Of a DNA stretch of 64,000 bases, positions 1 through 12,300 are shown in pieces. The stretch lies in the NCBI RefSeq assembly GCF_000143535.2, contig NC_037324.1:1860001-1924000 (forward strand). The letters are read 5' to 3'. Both the position numbers and the translations under genes were made by a program. This DNA comes from Botrytis cinerea B05.10. Its lineage: Eukaryota > Ascomycota > Leotiomycetes > Helotiales > Sclerotiniaceae. The first letter of the stretch is position 1, and each line of letters begins with the position of its first letter. The notes under the pieces are model-generated. The model made no database searches and was not told where the DNA came from. It saw nothing but the letters and a program-made list of their open reading frames with translations.

Positions 1-697
1 ATGTAGACCTATATTTCTAGCGTCAGATTTGAAATTTGAAAGGCTCAGTAGCTAGAATAGTCACCATCAGATGCGACAATCAAGTCTGCGGAGTAAAGTT
101 TGCCATCTTGTGTAGCAAGCGCGGGCAATGAAGGATCAATGTTCACTACACGACTGTTCAACCGAACTTTACAACCAAGATTCGTCGCCGCGTCAAGTAA
201 TCCACGATGGAGATCCGCACGATGAACATGCCTATTTACTATTAGTTTATTTATACAATTGAGAGAATTCAACTAACCAATATGGAGACATGTATACATT
301 TTCCGCGGGCTCTTTCAACGGACATTCGACAAGAACCTGACCATCTTTCCAGCGCATCATCCTCAGATCCACTGGATTTGTACAATACTTTTCAATATAT
401 GAATCGATTCCTAACGTACGAAGAATCTTTGAAGAATTTGGAGTGACCTGAATACCTACAAATCGTGAACAAATGCACATCAAATTGGTGTGCTGGATTT
501 CAATGGATGCATCTGCATCACTTACCAGCTCCAACGTATGAGATTCGCTCAGAACTTTCTAGTATTTCCACAGTATGACCTCCTTTTGCAAGTGCAATAG
601 ATATAGTGAGGCCCGCAAGCCCACAACCAATAATCAAAACGTGCTATCTCTATCAGATTCTAGTTCCCAAAATGATATGCGGGAGATCAAATACCAT
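1..697 (-). CDS. FAD-dependent monooxygenase (salicylate hydroxylase-like), 3' end outside the window
   Basis: N-terminal half of a flavoprotein aromatic hydroxylase of the salicylate 1-monooxygenase type, which binds FAD and oxidises small aromatic acids with NAD(P)H. Five exons join in frame: 697-695, 643-526, 455-278, 231-65 and 8-1, continuing past base 1. The product begins MHVLIIGCGLAGL, a Rossmann GxGxxG motif, followed by a GAGIQVTPN segment, an HVHRADLH segment and the second FAD motif ASDGLH. All are hallmarks of this family. Introns are 46-71 bp with good GT/AG ends. The first coding exon would hold only the ATG; that is the weakest part of the model, and a start further upstream is possible. 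The catalytic C-terminal part is not visible, so the substrate cannot be named. Confidence 0.75.
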
Positions 698-1484
698 ATT
701 GAAGCCAAGTCAGTTGTTAGTTGATTGTCCAGTAACCATCAAACAGATGAAAATAATGTCGGGAGTTGAAAAGACAGTGATTATTTGAAATGAGAATGAT
801 GTCTCTACCTTTTTATTTCTTCATGAAAAACAAGTGGCGGACACGTAGATTGTAGGGTGGTCAAAACGGATGGATACTTCCGTTTTCCTTCCCGGCAGGT
901 AAAGTTTTGTCATGATCGAAACTACCTAACGGCTTTGTGACTAGTCTTGATAACTACACACAATAGCATTGAATATAGATAATGTGTTGCTGCATGGTTA
1001 GAATATCGAGAAAATATCTACTGATCAGGCCTAGCCGGATGGGATGAAATTCGAGGCTGAGAGCGCCAAGCCAATTGTAATCGATTCAAACATAAAAGTG
1101 CAACGACGGCGAGTAGAGTATTATACAAAGAGGCTCGATATATTGAGAAAAATTGACACACTGAGGAGGCATAGGAGAACTTTTGCTAATATAGTAATGT
1201 CCATTTCTCAAAGCCTTGATTTCTCATGCAAAGCATACAAGTAACACCACAAACCTTTAACCATCCAATTCCCCTCTAGCAGCTCCAAAATGCTTGAAAC
1301 GCATGTATACATGTATAGCCGCCCGCCAAAGTAAAAAGTGTTCAACAGCCCGGATTTCCAACAAATCCTTTACTAGGAGCCGTGTAATGAGTCTAAGAGA
1401 CAGACTCGGTCTATTTACAGCGCACATCACAGCATACAGCTCACCGTTTAATCGTGTCATCATCAAAACGTCTTGGCATTATGC
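698..1484. other. Intergenic region upstream of the monooxygenase and downstream of TAM41
   Basis: No convincing gene. It should hold the promoter of the minus-strand monooxygenase and the TAM41 3' UTR. A 66-codon plus-strand frame at 1044-1244 has no recognisable content. Confidence 0.5.
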
Positions 1485-3100
1485 TCAATCTTGTTTCTTT
1501 TCCTTGGCTTCCTCCAATTTCTTTTTCCCTTCCGAGTGCTTCGCCATCTTTTCACTCAGATACCGCCAAGTTCGACCGAATCCAGCTGTGAAGGGTCCTT
1601 TTAAACTCTGGCTCGTGCTAGGCCACCCAATCGTGTTTTTGATTACACTTCGGACTTCGGATCTTAGGTCTTCTGGAGGTTCTCGGGCAATCCTCCTTTC
1701 AAAGCCACCTCCTTCTCTCCTATTGATTCTGGTCCCGTCTTCATCACGCGAAGCCTCAATCATTTGATCGAATTCTAGTCGAGGTATTTGGTATTTCTTC
1801 TGATATTGGAAGTAGAGCTTCGATCGGAATGCTTTTGGCAGGCGTCTCACCATGTTGCCCCGTCGAACTGGGTCCATATCTTGAGTTAAGCGTATGTTTG
1901 TTGATGGATCAGATGCCCATTCTGGATTTGAGCACTTAGAATCGTTAAAGCCGACATTGGGAAGGTTGTCAATGAGAGGCGCATAGAGACGACGGAAGTG
2001 GGGAAGGTTATTCCCAACAATATTGGCGACTTTTGAAGGATCCTCTGTCGGTAAAACCATTCTTGGATCGCCCAAGTAACTAATGTTTGCAATGGTGCCA
2101 TACAATTCATGTTCGGTAAATTCAGGAGGCAAAAGCAACAATGCTGTTCGTAACGCAGAAATCAAATTGACCTGGTTTGCAAGACGGACTCTTGCATCGT
2201 CCCGGAGAATTTTGACAGGCTTCTGTAACCTCCCTGCAAGATATAGTGTTGACCACTCAGAAAGATCTGTGCACAATGTATCCAGATTAACGACACCATA
2301 TTTAATAAGAGTGCCATTGACTGTCACGTATGGGTTGAAGTAGACACCAGCTCCCCATTTTTCTTGCACAGCAGTAACAGCCCCAGATCCAAGGGAGCCG
2401 AGCGCCGAGTAATGATCTCGATGTTGATTCAAGTTCAGGGAATGCCAATGCTGACTGTAGGATACACCAAATATAAAATCAATCATCTTAGGAGTGCCTC
2501 CTTGTTGTTCAACGATTGCTGGGGGCGGTTTCGAATGGATGGATGTAATGCTTGAAGGTTTCGCTTTCGTATGTTTCGATTGAGGGAAGACGCCGGATCC
2601 ATACGCAAATGCGTACCTAATAGGGGCTCTGAATTGCCATAGAATTTGTCTCAAAGCTTCTTTGAACTCATCGTTGATTACCATGTGCTGATTGACCCCG
2701 AAATTAGAATGAGGTAGTTCTGAGAATTTTTCGATGTTGTAATTTGGATTTTCTTCCCAATCTGCCGGGGCTGGAATATCGCTGGCCAAACTCGCTGACG
2801 GCGAAGAAGAAGTAGACTGAGATGGGGTGGAAGAAGAAGTCGAGGAAGGGGAGTCTTCTTCATGTGCGGATTTTACTTGCGAGTCTGTAGTTTCTTTGGA
2901 AGCATTGGCAGGGCTATGCGTCGTAGAGAATGTATGATGAATCAATTGAGATGGACATCTTGCCTGAGCGAACGATACTGAGGAGCCTACTCTGGTTGAT
3001 CTGAGAGCTGATCTCAGAGCCTGCCAAAGAGCTGTTAGTTGAAGAGCATAGAAGAATAGGAATGGATTTGTGCCAGTACAGGGAGCTTTCGGGTTGCCAT
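1485..3100 (-). CDS. TAM41: Mitochondrial phosphatidate cytidylyltransferase Tam41
   Basis: CDP-diacylglycerol synthase of the mitochondrial inner membrane, matrix side. It makes CDP-DAG from phosphatidic acid and CTP, the first step of cardiolipin and phosphatidylglycerol synthesis. Two exons: 3100-3080 and 3020-1485, with a 59-bp intron containing a CTAAC branch site; 518 residues predicted. The start MATRKLP joins an Arg/Ser-rich, acid-free stretch typical of a mitochondrial presequence. The core carries the nucleotidyltransferase motif YGSGVFPQ, then IDFIFGV with an acidic residue, then HWHSLNLNQHRDHYS, all hallmarks of the Mmp37/Tam41 family. A Ser-rich low-complexity segment sits between presequence and core, and the C-terminus is a Lys/Glu-rich tail. 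It runs divergently from MAD1 across about 1 kb. Confidence 0.93.
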
Positions 3101-4089
3101 GATATTAGGGTCTTAAGGAGATGCGATCCCATGTGAAGTACTTGTGTTTGTTGGTGAAGGGATTGTTATGAAGCAGCAAATCGCTGCGAAAGTGTCACCG
3201 GCTGTAACTCGCCATATGAATACGGTGTTGAATCTCCATCTCCATGGGAAAGTATGGAGCTATCAAGGGCAAGGAAACCCACCCTTTCTTTATCGAAGTC
3301 GATCTTAGTCAGCAAGCAGTTGTACCCACCACCCGTGTTGAGTTTTTTGTTGGCGTTGACGTTTCTTCTTAGCAACGGGAGGGGCCAGACCGAGCCAAGC
3401 CAGAGCCAGCGCCAGGCACGTATTAATTGGACAAGTCTTGGTCTAATAAAGTTCAAAGGGTAGACTTGCGTGGGTTTGGGGAATAGAACACGCTCGTACG
3501 GACCGTACCACCCTACAAAGTACATAAGCAGAGCTTCGGAGGCTCTTGTACCCAGGTAGGTGTATATCGAGATGACTTATCATCAGAAGTCGAGAGTCCC
3601 GTCGAGCATCTCATCTAGATACTGCATAGGAATAATTGTAAGGGAGGAGTTCGGTTAACTGGATTGATATGATAACCTGTGGTTGGGATAGATCGAAGTA
3701 GGTGCTAATCCGTGTCTGAAGTGAATGTTCATGTTCATGTTCATGTTTCTATTCCTATTCCTATTCCAGCCAATTGTGTTATTGAAAGAGCACCCTTTGA
3801 GACATCGTGTAATGAATTGTATAATATCGTCTAATACCTACCGATAGCTCGCACACCGCACATACCTGCCTGCCCGTGCTGGCTTATCTTCCAACCATCT
3901 CTCAAAATTCACTTGCAACACGCTTCACCCCGCCAACCACTTCCCCACATTTTCTGTTTTCTCCAGTGCTTTGATTATGTAATACACATTATCTCCTCCA
4001 TTCTTAGCCTTGCACCACCAATTCATGTTTGCGACAACTATCGACGTAACGCCAAAACACAAATCCGCAGGTAGCGGTACGGACTAGAG
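3101..4089. promoter_or_regulatory. Divergent intergenic region between TAM41 and MAD1
   Basis: Shared upstream region of two divergent genes. It contains two short tandem runs, (TTCATG)n near 3726-3747 and (TATTCC)n near 3750-3769. A 119-codon minus-strand frame at 3166-3525 overlaps it but has no recognisable domain, and I do not call it a gene. No clear TATA box was found. Confidence 0.5.
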
Positions 4090-6465
4090 ATGAGGGCGCA
4101 TACTCCTCAAGGTCTGGGAGATTCTCAAAGAAGAAGATCCTCGACAAGCGGCGGTAATAGAATGAGTATGGGCAGTGCTATTCCTCGTGCGCAATCTAGG
4201 GTATGGAATCAACTTTCTTGTCGTGCAATTTCACTTGTATACAATTGGCATTATCTTACAGTAATTTATTAGATGTCGATTGCACGACCATCAAACACCC
4301 AGCCCAGTTTCGACTTTTTGACAGGCGCAGAATCTACACATAGACCGCCATCGCGAACAGATCGATTCCGCCAATCAACCCGAACCGTTCTCGACGAATC
4401 TAGAAGAGAGCCAACTCATTCCGAGACTGATCAAGAGGCTGAGAAAAGAAGAAAAGAACTGGAGGAATTAAAAGCCGAGGTGAAGACACTGAAATACACA
4501 ATTGATAATCACAAGCAAGAAGAAGAGCTTGCGAAATTGAGACATGAAAATGAACTCCGAGATGCAACACGCAAAGCCGAAGAGGATTTCAAGAATAAAC
4601 AAATTGCAGAAGGGGAGAGGAATCAAGCTGTGAGACAATATGAAGCTATAGTCAAAGAGATGAATGAGATTCGTGACACTTCAAGTAATGAGAAAATAGC
4701 GCTGGAGAAAAGAGTCCGTGAGATGGAGGAAAGCAAGCGTCTCTTGGAAGAGGAAATCGAGGACATCAAGACTGAGAGTGAGGAGGGGAGCCGTATATTG
4801 GAAAGGAGAATATCGGAGCTTGAAACGAGGAATCAGACTTTACAACGCAGCGTCCAAGATTTACAAGAGGATTCCGATCGAAGAGAAGCCTTGTTACAGG
4901 ATGTTCAGCAACAATTGGCTGATAAAGATACAGCATATGGAACACTTGAGGCCGAAGTCCTACGACTCAAGGCACAGACGGGGGATACCGATACACTGGA
5001 GGTAATAAAGAGAGAATTGAGCGAGCAAGTAACACACATTCGAAACCTGGAAGCAACGAATCGAGAGCAATCGGCCGAACTAAAACACTACAAGAGACTA
5101 CATAAGAGTGTGGAGGTCGTTGAGGAAGAGAAACGAACTTTACAGAGAAAAGTTGAGGCAATGGATGATCTACAGAATGAGCTTGGAGAAGCAAGAATTC
5201 AAAGACAAAGACTTGAAGATGAGCGTTTAGCGTGGACCGCATACCTTCAGAATCAGAGCAATGTTGAAGGTCAAATCGAGTTCAATTCCCCGGAAGATCT
5301 GGCAAGAGCACTTGTTGAAGAAAGAATGCAAACTGCTACTTTAGTAGAGCGACTTGGTGCCATGGAGTCGGAGGTTCTTGACCGGGATAACATTATTGAC
5401 GGGTTACAAAATGATAAGAGGTCTATGGGCGAAGAGATGGAGAAAATCAAGGCGGCAGCAGGAAGTAGTACCAGCGGTGGAGATGCTAAGGTCCGTTTAC
5501 GACTGGAAAGACAACGCGCTTTGGCCATCAAGGAAGTTGAATACTTGCGAGCGCAGCTCAAGACTTTCGATGCTGAAGACGAAGCTTTCGGATCTGGTGA
5601 TAACGTTGATGATGCGAAAATCAAACGTATTGAAGAGCTCGAGAACATTGTAGATGAATATCGCAAAGAGGTACAATCTCTTCAAAATGACCTCACGACC
5701 GCCGAATCAGGTCAACCTAACGCAGCAACCCTTGCGGGTACCAAACATCCACGAGAGGAAAATGACGAAAATGAACGCATTGGGGTTCTTACGAGGAAGA
5801 ACCGTAAACTTCAGGACACTATTACAAACCTTCAAACGTCACAGAAGCTCCTCCAAAAGGAACTCTCAGTCACACAAGAACGTCTTACAGTTGCAACCAC
5901 TCACTCACAAACTCGCATTCTGTCCCTTCGTTCCAATCCTACCTCTGACTTTGAGGCCATCAAACTTTCCACCATCACCGCCCTCCGTGCCGAAAATGCA
6001 GACCTCCTCGCTCAACTGACCACCAACCTCCCCCCGGATGCCTCAGTTCCTCTATCTACACTTCAAACTCAACAAGATTTAGTTGCCGAATCTCAAGCCG
6101 CACTCAAGGATGAAAAAACTCGGAATGATCGTCTCAAGAAAGTCTGGGGTCTTAAATCTCAAGAATTCCGCGATGGTGTATCTTCTCTCTTGGGCTGGGA
6201 CGCTGTATTCATGCCCAATGGTAAAATGCGTGTAACATCGTTCTATTACCCTTCCGTTGGCGAAGAAGAAAACAGTATCGTGTTTGATGGCGAAAGAGGA
6301 ACAATGAAGGTTAGCGGCGGGCCGGAGAGTAAATTTGCTGGAAGGATAATGGAAAACATCAAGTTCTGGGTCAACGAAAGAGGTAGCATTCCATGTTTCT
6401 TGGCGGCGTTAACATTGGAGTTTTATGAGGAGAAAAAGGGAGATGGGACTGTAATGGTTGGTTGA
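4090..6465 (+). CDS. MAD1: Spindle assembly checkpoint protein Mad1
   Basis: Mad1 holds Mad2 at unattached kinetochores and nuclear pores and drives the mitotic checkpoint. Two exons, 4090-4200 and 4273-6465, with a 72-bp intron; 768 residues. The N-terminus is basic and Ser-rich, followed by a conserved-looking SFDFLTGAE segment. Residues from roughly 80 to 650 are almost continuous coiled coil, rich in Glu, Lys, Arg, Leu and Gln. The last ~110 residues form the globular Mad1 C-terminal domain: VWGLKSQEFRDGVSSLLGW, then a predicted beta-rich stretch with FMPNGKMRVTSFY, ending FLAALTLEFYE. The start is the first ATG, whose frame is restored exactly by splicing. Initiation at the ATG at 4273 would drop only 37 residues. 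The length fits ascomycete Mad1. Confidence 0.9.
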
Positions 6466-6869
6466 GGGCATCTGCTTTGATATGTGTGTAAAATATGGAA
6501 TGTGCATGCATCTAAAGGAATTGGAGTTTATGGGATACATACGACATGTATGAGTTAGAGAGTATACCAAATGACATATTAATCTTTTTTAATCATTCAG
6601 TTCAAATCAACGGTGATGTTGGACGTTTTCAAACGACGTCTAAGATCCAGTGCCGAATGATGGCAAGGTAGCAATACAGTTGAGAAATTGTCTTTGATAT
6701 GTTCGCTGTGACATTTCCAATTATTCAAAACTTGCTTGCACTTCCTCTTTGTCATCCTAATTACTCGCGCCACTTGCCCCATCCCCTTCACAAGTCCACT
6801 CTGGATTTCCGAAACTCAAATCAAAGATATCAAAATTCAAATATACGAGCTTTTTCTCGGCCCTTCGTG

Positions 6870-6918
6870 GTTAAAAATAACAACGGCCTCGCTAGCGCTC
6901 TCCGTAGTTATTTTTAAC
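6870..6918. repeat. Short inverted repeat (15-bp arms)
   Basis: Arms at 6870-6884 and 6904-6918 match 14 of 15 bases as inverted copies (GTTAAAAATAAC core) around a GC-rich 19-bp loop, giving a cruciform or hairpin in otherwise AT-rich DNA. Confidence 0.7.
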
Positions 6919-7748
6919 GCCACTCAGGACCTACGCCTACGCTCGTGCTGCGCAGCTTTTAGAATCCTAAAAATGAATAAGATTTATATTCTTATATTTT
7001 ATCAAAATGTGAAGTTTGAAGCTATTCAGAGATTGTAAGCTTTTTGAGGTGGTGGTCTGTGCACAGGCTTAAGTGGGGTATATTCAACCCTTAACTTTTA
7101 ATAATAATAATAATAATAATAATAGATTCGTAAAAGCAAACAGAATGGAAATATACTCATATATTATATAATTATATATCTATATAGTAGACCATTTTTA
7201 TATTTATAGATTTATAAAACCTTTTTTAATTAATCATAAATAATATATCGATGCTAGGGCAAAATTGTTTCAACCGATGAGGAAGCTAAATTATTATAAA
7301 ATTTCAATTCAATATATAACCTTTTGAAAAAATATAAACTAATTACCAAAAATATATTCTATTAGAATTTATTATACACTTTTCAAATATATTATTTTTA
7401 TTATTTTCTAAACTCTAATTATAAAGTTATATAGCAATATAGATATCTCACTATAAATCTAAATCGAAATCTCAATATCGTTGATTAATAAGCTGTTAGG
7501 TTATATAAGCGAGAATTAGAAAGAGAATTAGAAAGAGAATTAGAAAGAGAATAAAAGAAAGAATAAAAGAGAAAATAAGAGAAGAGAATAAGAAAAGAGA
7601 ATAAGAAAAGAGGATAAGAAAGAGATTTAGAAAAGAAAAGAGAATTGTAAGATTTTAAGATTTAAAATTTAAAATTTAATTATATTTCTAATATCTTTAT
7701 ATAAATTAGAAGTAAGAGATTAGTAAAGTTTATAAATTATTATTATTA

Positions 7749-8086
<338 letters not shown>

Positions 8087-9382
8087 TGTAATTAAATCTC
8101 GAGTATAGCGAGGATCGGAGGTTTGAGCGCTGGCTTTTATAAAGATTAAATAAAAACAATTTTTTTTATATATCTCAAAAATGAGAAAAAAATAAAAAAG
8201 GCTACTATGAATCCATGATCTGAAAAATTCTTTTTTCCCGATGACTAGTATATAACGTGGTCTATTAGTATATGAGTCATGTCACTATATAGGCCATCTG
8301 AAAACACATCAAAATTAAGTCTTTTTCAATATTCTTATTTTAATAACTAATTATTATTTTGAAAAAGAAGAAGAATATTAAATAATAATAAAAAAATCAG
8401 TTTTTAAGTAACTTAATTTTCAAATGAAAATTTCTATTATATTCTAAAAAGAGTGAAAATTGTTACGATTTTAATTACAAAAATATTATTTCTATAATAA
8501 TTATTTTAATAATTATAATTTCTAATAAATGATTCAATTATTATAATTTTTTTAAAATCAAATTTTATAAAATTATATTGTTAAATAAAGAAAGTGCACG
8601 ATTACATACAAACGAATTTTGTATATAAAAAGGAGTGGCCCATATGATGATATAGCTCGCATGCTAATAAACCACATTATACATGAGAATCAGAAAGTCG
8701 CCTCTTTCTCACCACGTTTCCTTCCGCCATTCTTTCCCCATTCCATCATCCTTTCTTTCTTTCTTTCTTTCTTCCTTCTTTTTTATATCATTCCTCCGTG
8801 TATTATCCCAACCTGAGAGTACGCACCCATAATCAAACATTATCCTTCCCTTGACAAGTAGACGGATAAGACAGTTAGTTATCCCATCCTACTACTCGCC
8901 ACATTCTTCTTTTTTCCCTTCTCAGAAATCAAATGTAACGCCGTAAATGAGTGTGTTTTGGGTATCGTCCTCCGTCCATTTCCTCCCTTCCATGCATGCA
9001 TTCATCATTCATACCGTATTAAAAGACTGTGATTTGGCATTTCCATTTCCATTTCCATACCATGTTTCTCGGAAAGATCGTAATGTATCATTCTCTCCCT
9101 CGTCAAGATCATGATTAAAAAATAAGGATCGTGTGCATCATGTCTTTTGGTCGACCATGTCCTATTGAGACATGAAGACAAGGAAAAAGTGCAAAAGAAG
9201 AAAAGAAAAGAAAAAAGCTTAAAAATAAGATGTAAAAGTGATCATGATACGTAAATATGACTGTTGCTCGTTATGTTTTTCATTTTTTCGGTGTCGGTGT
9301 CGTGCAGTCGTGAGAATATATATAAAATGCCGAAGCGGAAAATCGAATAATAGAAAGTAAAAGAGGAAGAATCATATTTCTG

Positions 9383-12300
9383 CTAGCCCATGAACCCCAC
9401 AAGCAACATCGTCATCAATGTGAAGAATATTGAAGGTCTTAATTTCGCTCCGACGTTTTGAGAAGGTTCAGTTCCCGAAGGGCTTGCAGATCCAGAGATG
9501 GTGGATGAAGAACTAGTTTGTGATCCTGTTGTAGGAGTTGGAGTGGAGGTTTGGGATTGGATGGATGACTCAGAGCTAGATCGCGAGCTAGACCGCGAGC
9601 CGGATCCTGATGCTGATATTGTACTGGAGCCTGAGCCTGAGCTTGAGCCTGAGCCTGAGCTTGAGCTTGAGCCTGAGCCTGAGCCTGAGGTGCTTGTACT
9701 GTGGATAGTCGAGCCTGTTGAAGATGGTGATGCGCTTCCGGTTCCGGTTCCGGTTCCAGTCCCACTTCCGCTTGAGCTTGAGCTTCCGCTTCCACTTCCA
9801 GAAGCTGTCGGGACGCTAACGACCGCTGAAGAAGATCCAACGGAAGTGCCGCCACTGGAAATTGATGTCGAGGAAGTAGAAGATGTATCAACTGGTGCAA
9901 TTTGGCTCGTAATACTAACACTCGGGGTAGCGCTTGCAGTCGGGCTCGCACTAGGGCTAGAGCTTGGGGCAGCACTCGAACCACTGGTCGTGGCAGCTGG
10001 TTTGACTGTGCTACTGCTCGCCTCAACCGGTAGGACGGTGGCAGTCTTCGTCACAACCTGGGTTTCCGTACTACCCGCAACCTCACTCTGTGGTGCCTGG
10101 GCACTGCAGAAATCCAAGAACTGTGCAAATTGTGGTTCTATGTATGTTTGCATTGTTTCTTTCACAGTGTCGCTATTCGCGTCGATACATGCTGTACAGG
10201 CGCCATAATCAGATTCGAATGCGGAGTCGGAATCGCAGAGAGCGGGAGATTTGCCCACTTTGAGCGCTTCAACGTAGCCATTGTTACACGTGGAGTAGCA
10301 AACTGCGGGAACAACAGTAGAGTCCCGTTTGGTGAGGAGGTGGAGATGTGCGGTATCTGATTTGCGCATTCCTGCAAAGAGTCGGGGAAGAAGTCCGCGA
10401 CGGGCTGGAGCGGAAGGTGTAGCGAGTGCGGAGGTGGAGAGTCCGGTTTTGGTTCCGACTGGGTAGTGAGAAATATCTGTTTGGGATGTCCAGTCACCGG
10501 TAGTGTAGGTCTTGACAAGTTCAGTTCCTTCATTGCCAATGACGACCTCGGTAACGACTTTCTCAATGAAAATGCCAAAGCTAAGACCAAATGCATTGGG
10601 ATTAAGATTGAAGTACCCGGCTGATGGCGGGTAATACCCAGTTTGGTTTTGTGCCCAGTATACTTCAGTTGTGTTGGGAGATGGAATACAGTATTTGGCT
10701 TCACAAAGATAGTCTGCAGTAGGTGGATCGGCCCACAAAGCACAATGATCTGGCTTGGGTGGGTTACAAACGTATCCTGGTGAGCATCCGAAAACCGCTG
10801 ATGAGCTAGAGTCTTGAGGAATTACTGAACCGGAATTTGTAGGTGATGGACAGGTTATCAACTCAGTTACGGTTACGGTGGATCCGGGCTCAGTTATGTA
10901 TGCTGTTGATCCTGTCAAGGTTGCGCCGAGACTTATGGTTGTTGGATAGATACTGACGGAACCTGGGAGAGTTGATATTATGGTCGATCCTGCCTGGGTG
11001 AGGGTAATTGTTGGACTTGCAATGGATTGAGTGACAGTTGAGATTGAGACTGAACCAGGAATGGTTGTCACCGATCCAGGGAGAGTGGTTACTGATCCAG
11101 GTAAGGTAATTGTTTGTCCTGGGGCCGTGAAAGTCGATCCTTGAATGGTAGTAATTTGCCCAGGAAGTGTGGTGACTGATCCTGGCAAGGTGATGGTCTC
11201 TCCAGGAATTGTTGATCCGGGCAAGATTATAGTTGAACCTGGAAGAGTTGTTACTGATCCTGGGAGAGTAGTTACTGATCCTGGGAGAGTAGTTACTGAT
11301 CCAGGTAAAGTGATTGTTTGTCCTGGTGCTGTAAAAGTTGATCCTTGAATGGTAGTAGTTAGTCCCGGGAGTGTAGTAGTCGATCCTGGCAGAGTCACTG
11401 TTGAGGCTGGTAAAGTGATGGTTTGGCCTGGAATGGTTGATCCAGGCAAAGTTATGGTTGAGCCCGGAAGGGTTACAATTGATGTACTACCAGGCTGGGT
11501 TATAGTTGTCAGAGAACCAGATATTGATGTTGTAACTGTCGGGCCAGGGATTATCTGAATCGATGTTACTGCAGGGAGAGTAACAGTTGTCAACGATCCG
11601 GATAATGAGACTGTTGGGCCGGGAACTGTCAAAACTGTGGTGCTACCAGGTAATGTGATGGTAGTCAAAGATCCAGATAAAGAAGTCGTGATGGTTTGAG
11701 CAGGAACTTCACCAAGTCAGTATCAAATCCATCTAGCATTGTTCCTTGACTTACGCGAGGTGGTAACGTAAACGTTGGATGTTACCGTTGGGCCTGAAAC
11801 TGTCAAAACGGAGGTGCTACCAGGCAAGGTGATAGTGGTCAGAGACCCTGATATTGAAGTCGTAATCGTTGGACCGGGAACTAGAAATTGTCAGAACATA
11901 ATTTAGAATGCCAATGGTATGGGTTTTACCTGAAGTTGTAATATAAATATCCGATGTAACAGTACTGGCAGGAAGGGTAATCAACGATGTGATATATAGT
12001 TCAGAGGTAATTGTCTTGGTAACGGATATTGTTGATGCGGGCTCCGTGATCGTGATTGGAGTACCAGATATTGAGGTAGTAAGGGTAACGGGAGGAATGA
12101 TAATGATATCGATCGAGGTGAGAGTTGTGGCTGCAAGATTAGTATAAATCAAAAGGCCTCATCGCTTTAAACTTACTAGATATTGCTGTTGTGGTAGTAG
12201 CTAAATTGGATTAGCATTGTATACATAGGAAGCATAAGATATGTCGACTTACTCTGGAAATCAGTGGTTGTGTAGCTAGCCGTTGTTGCTTTATTCCAAT

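Noticed and set aside
3166..3525. 119-codon minus-strand frame upstream of TAM41
   Set aside because: No domain, low-complexity Arg/Leu/Trp content, lies in the divergent promoter region.
9498..10208. 236-codon acidic frame on the plus strand
   Set aside because: It is antisense to the Ser/Gly-rich end of the surface protein; its Glu/Pro repeats mirror the codon bias of that gene.
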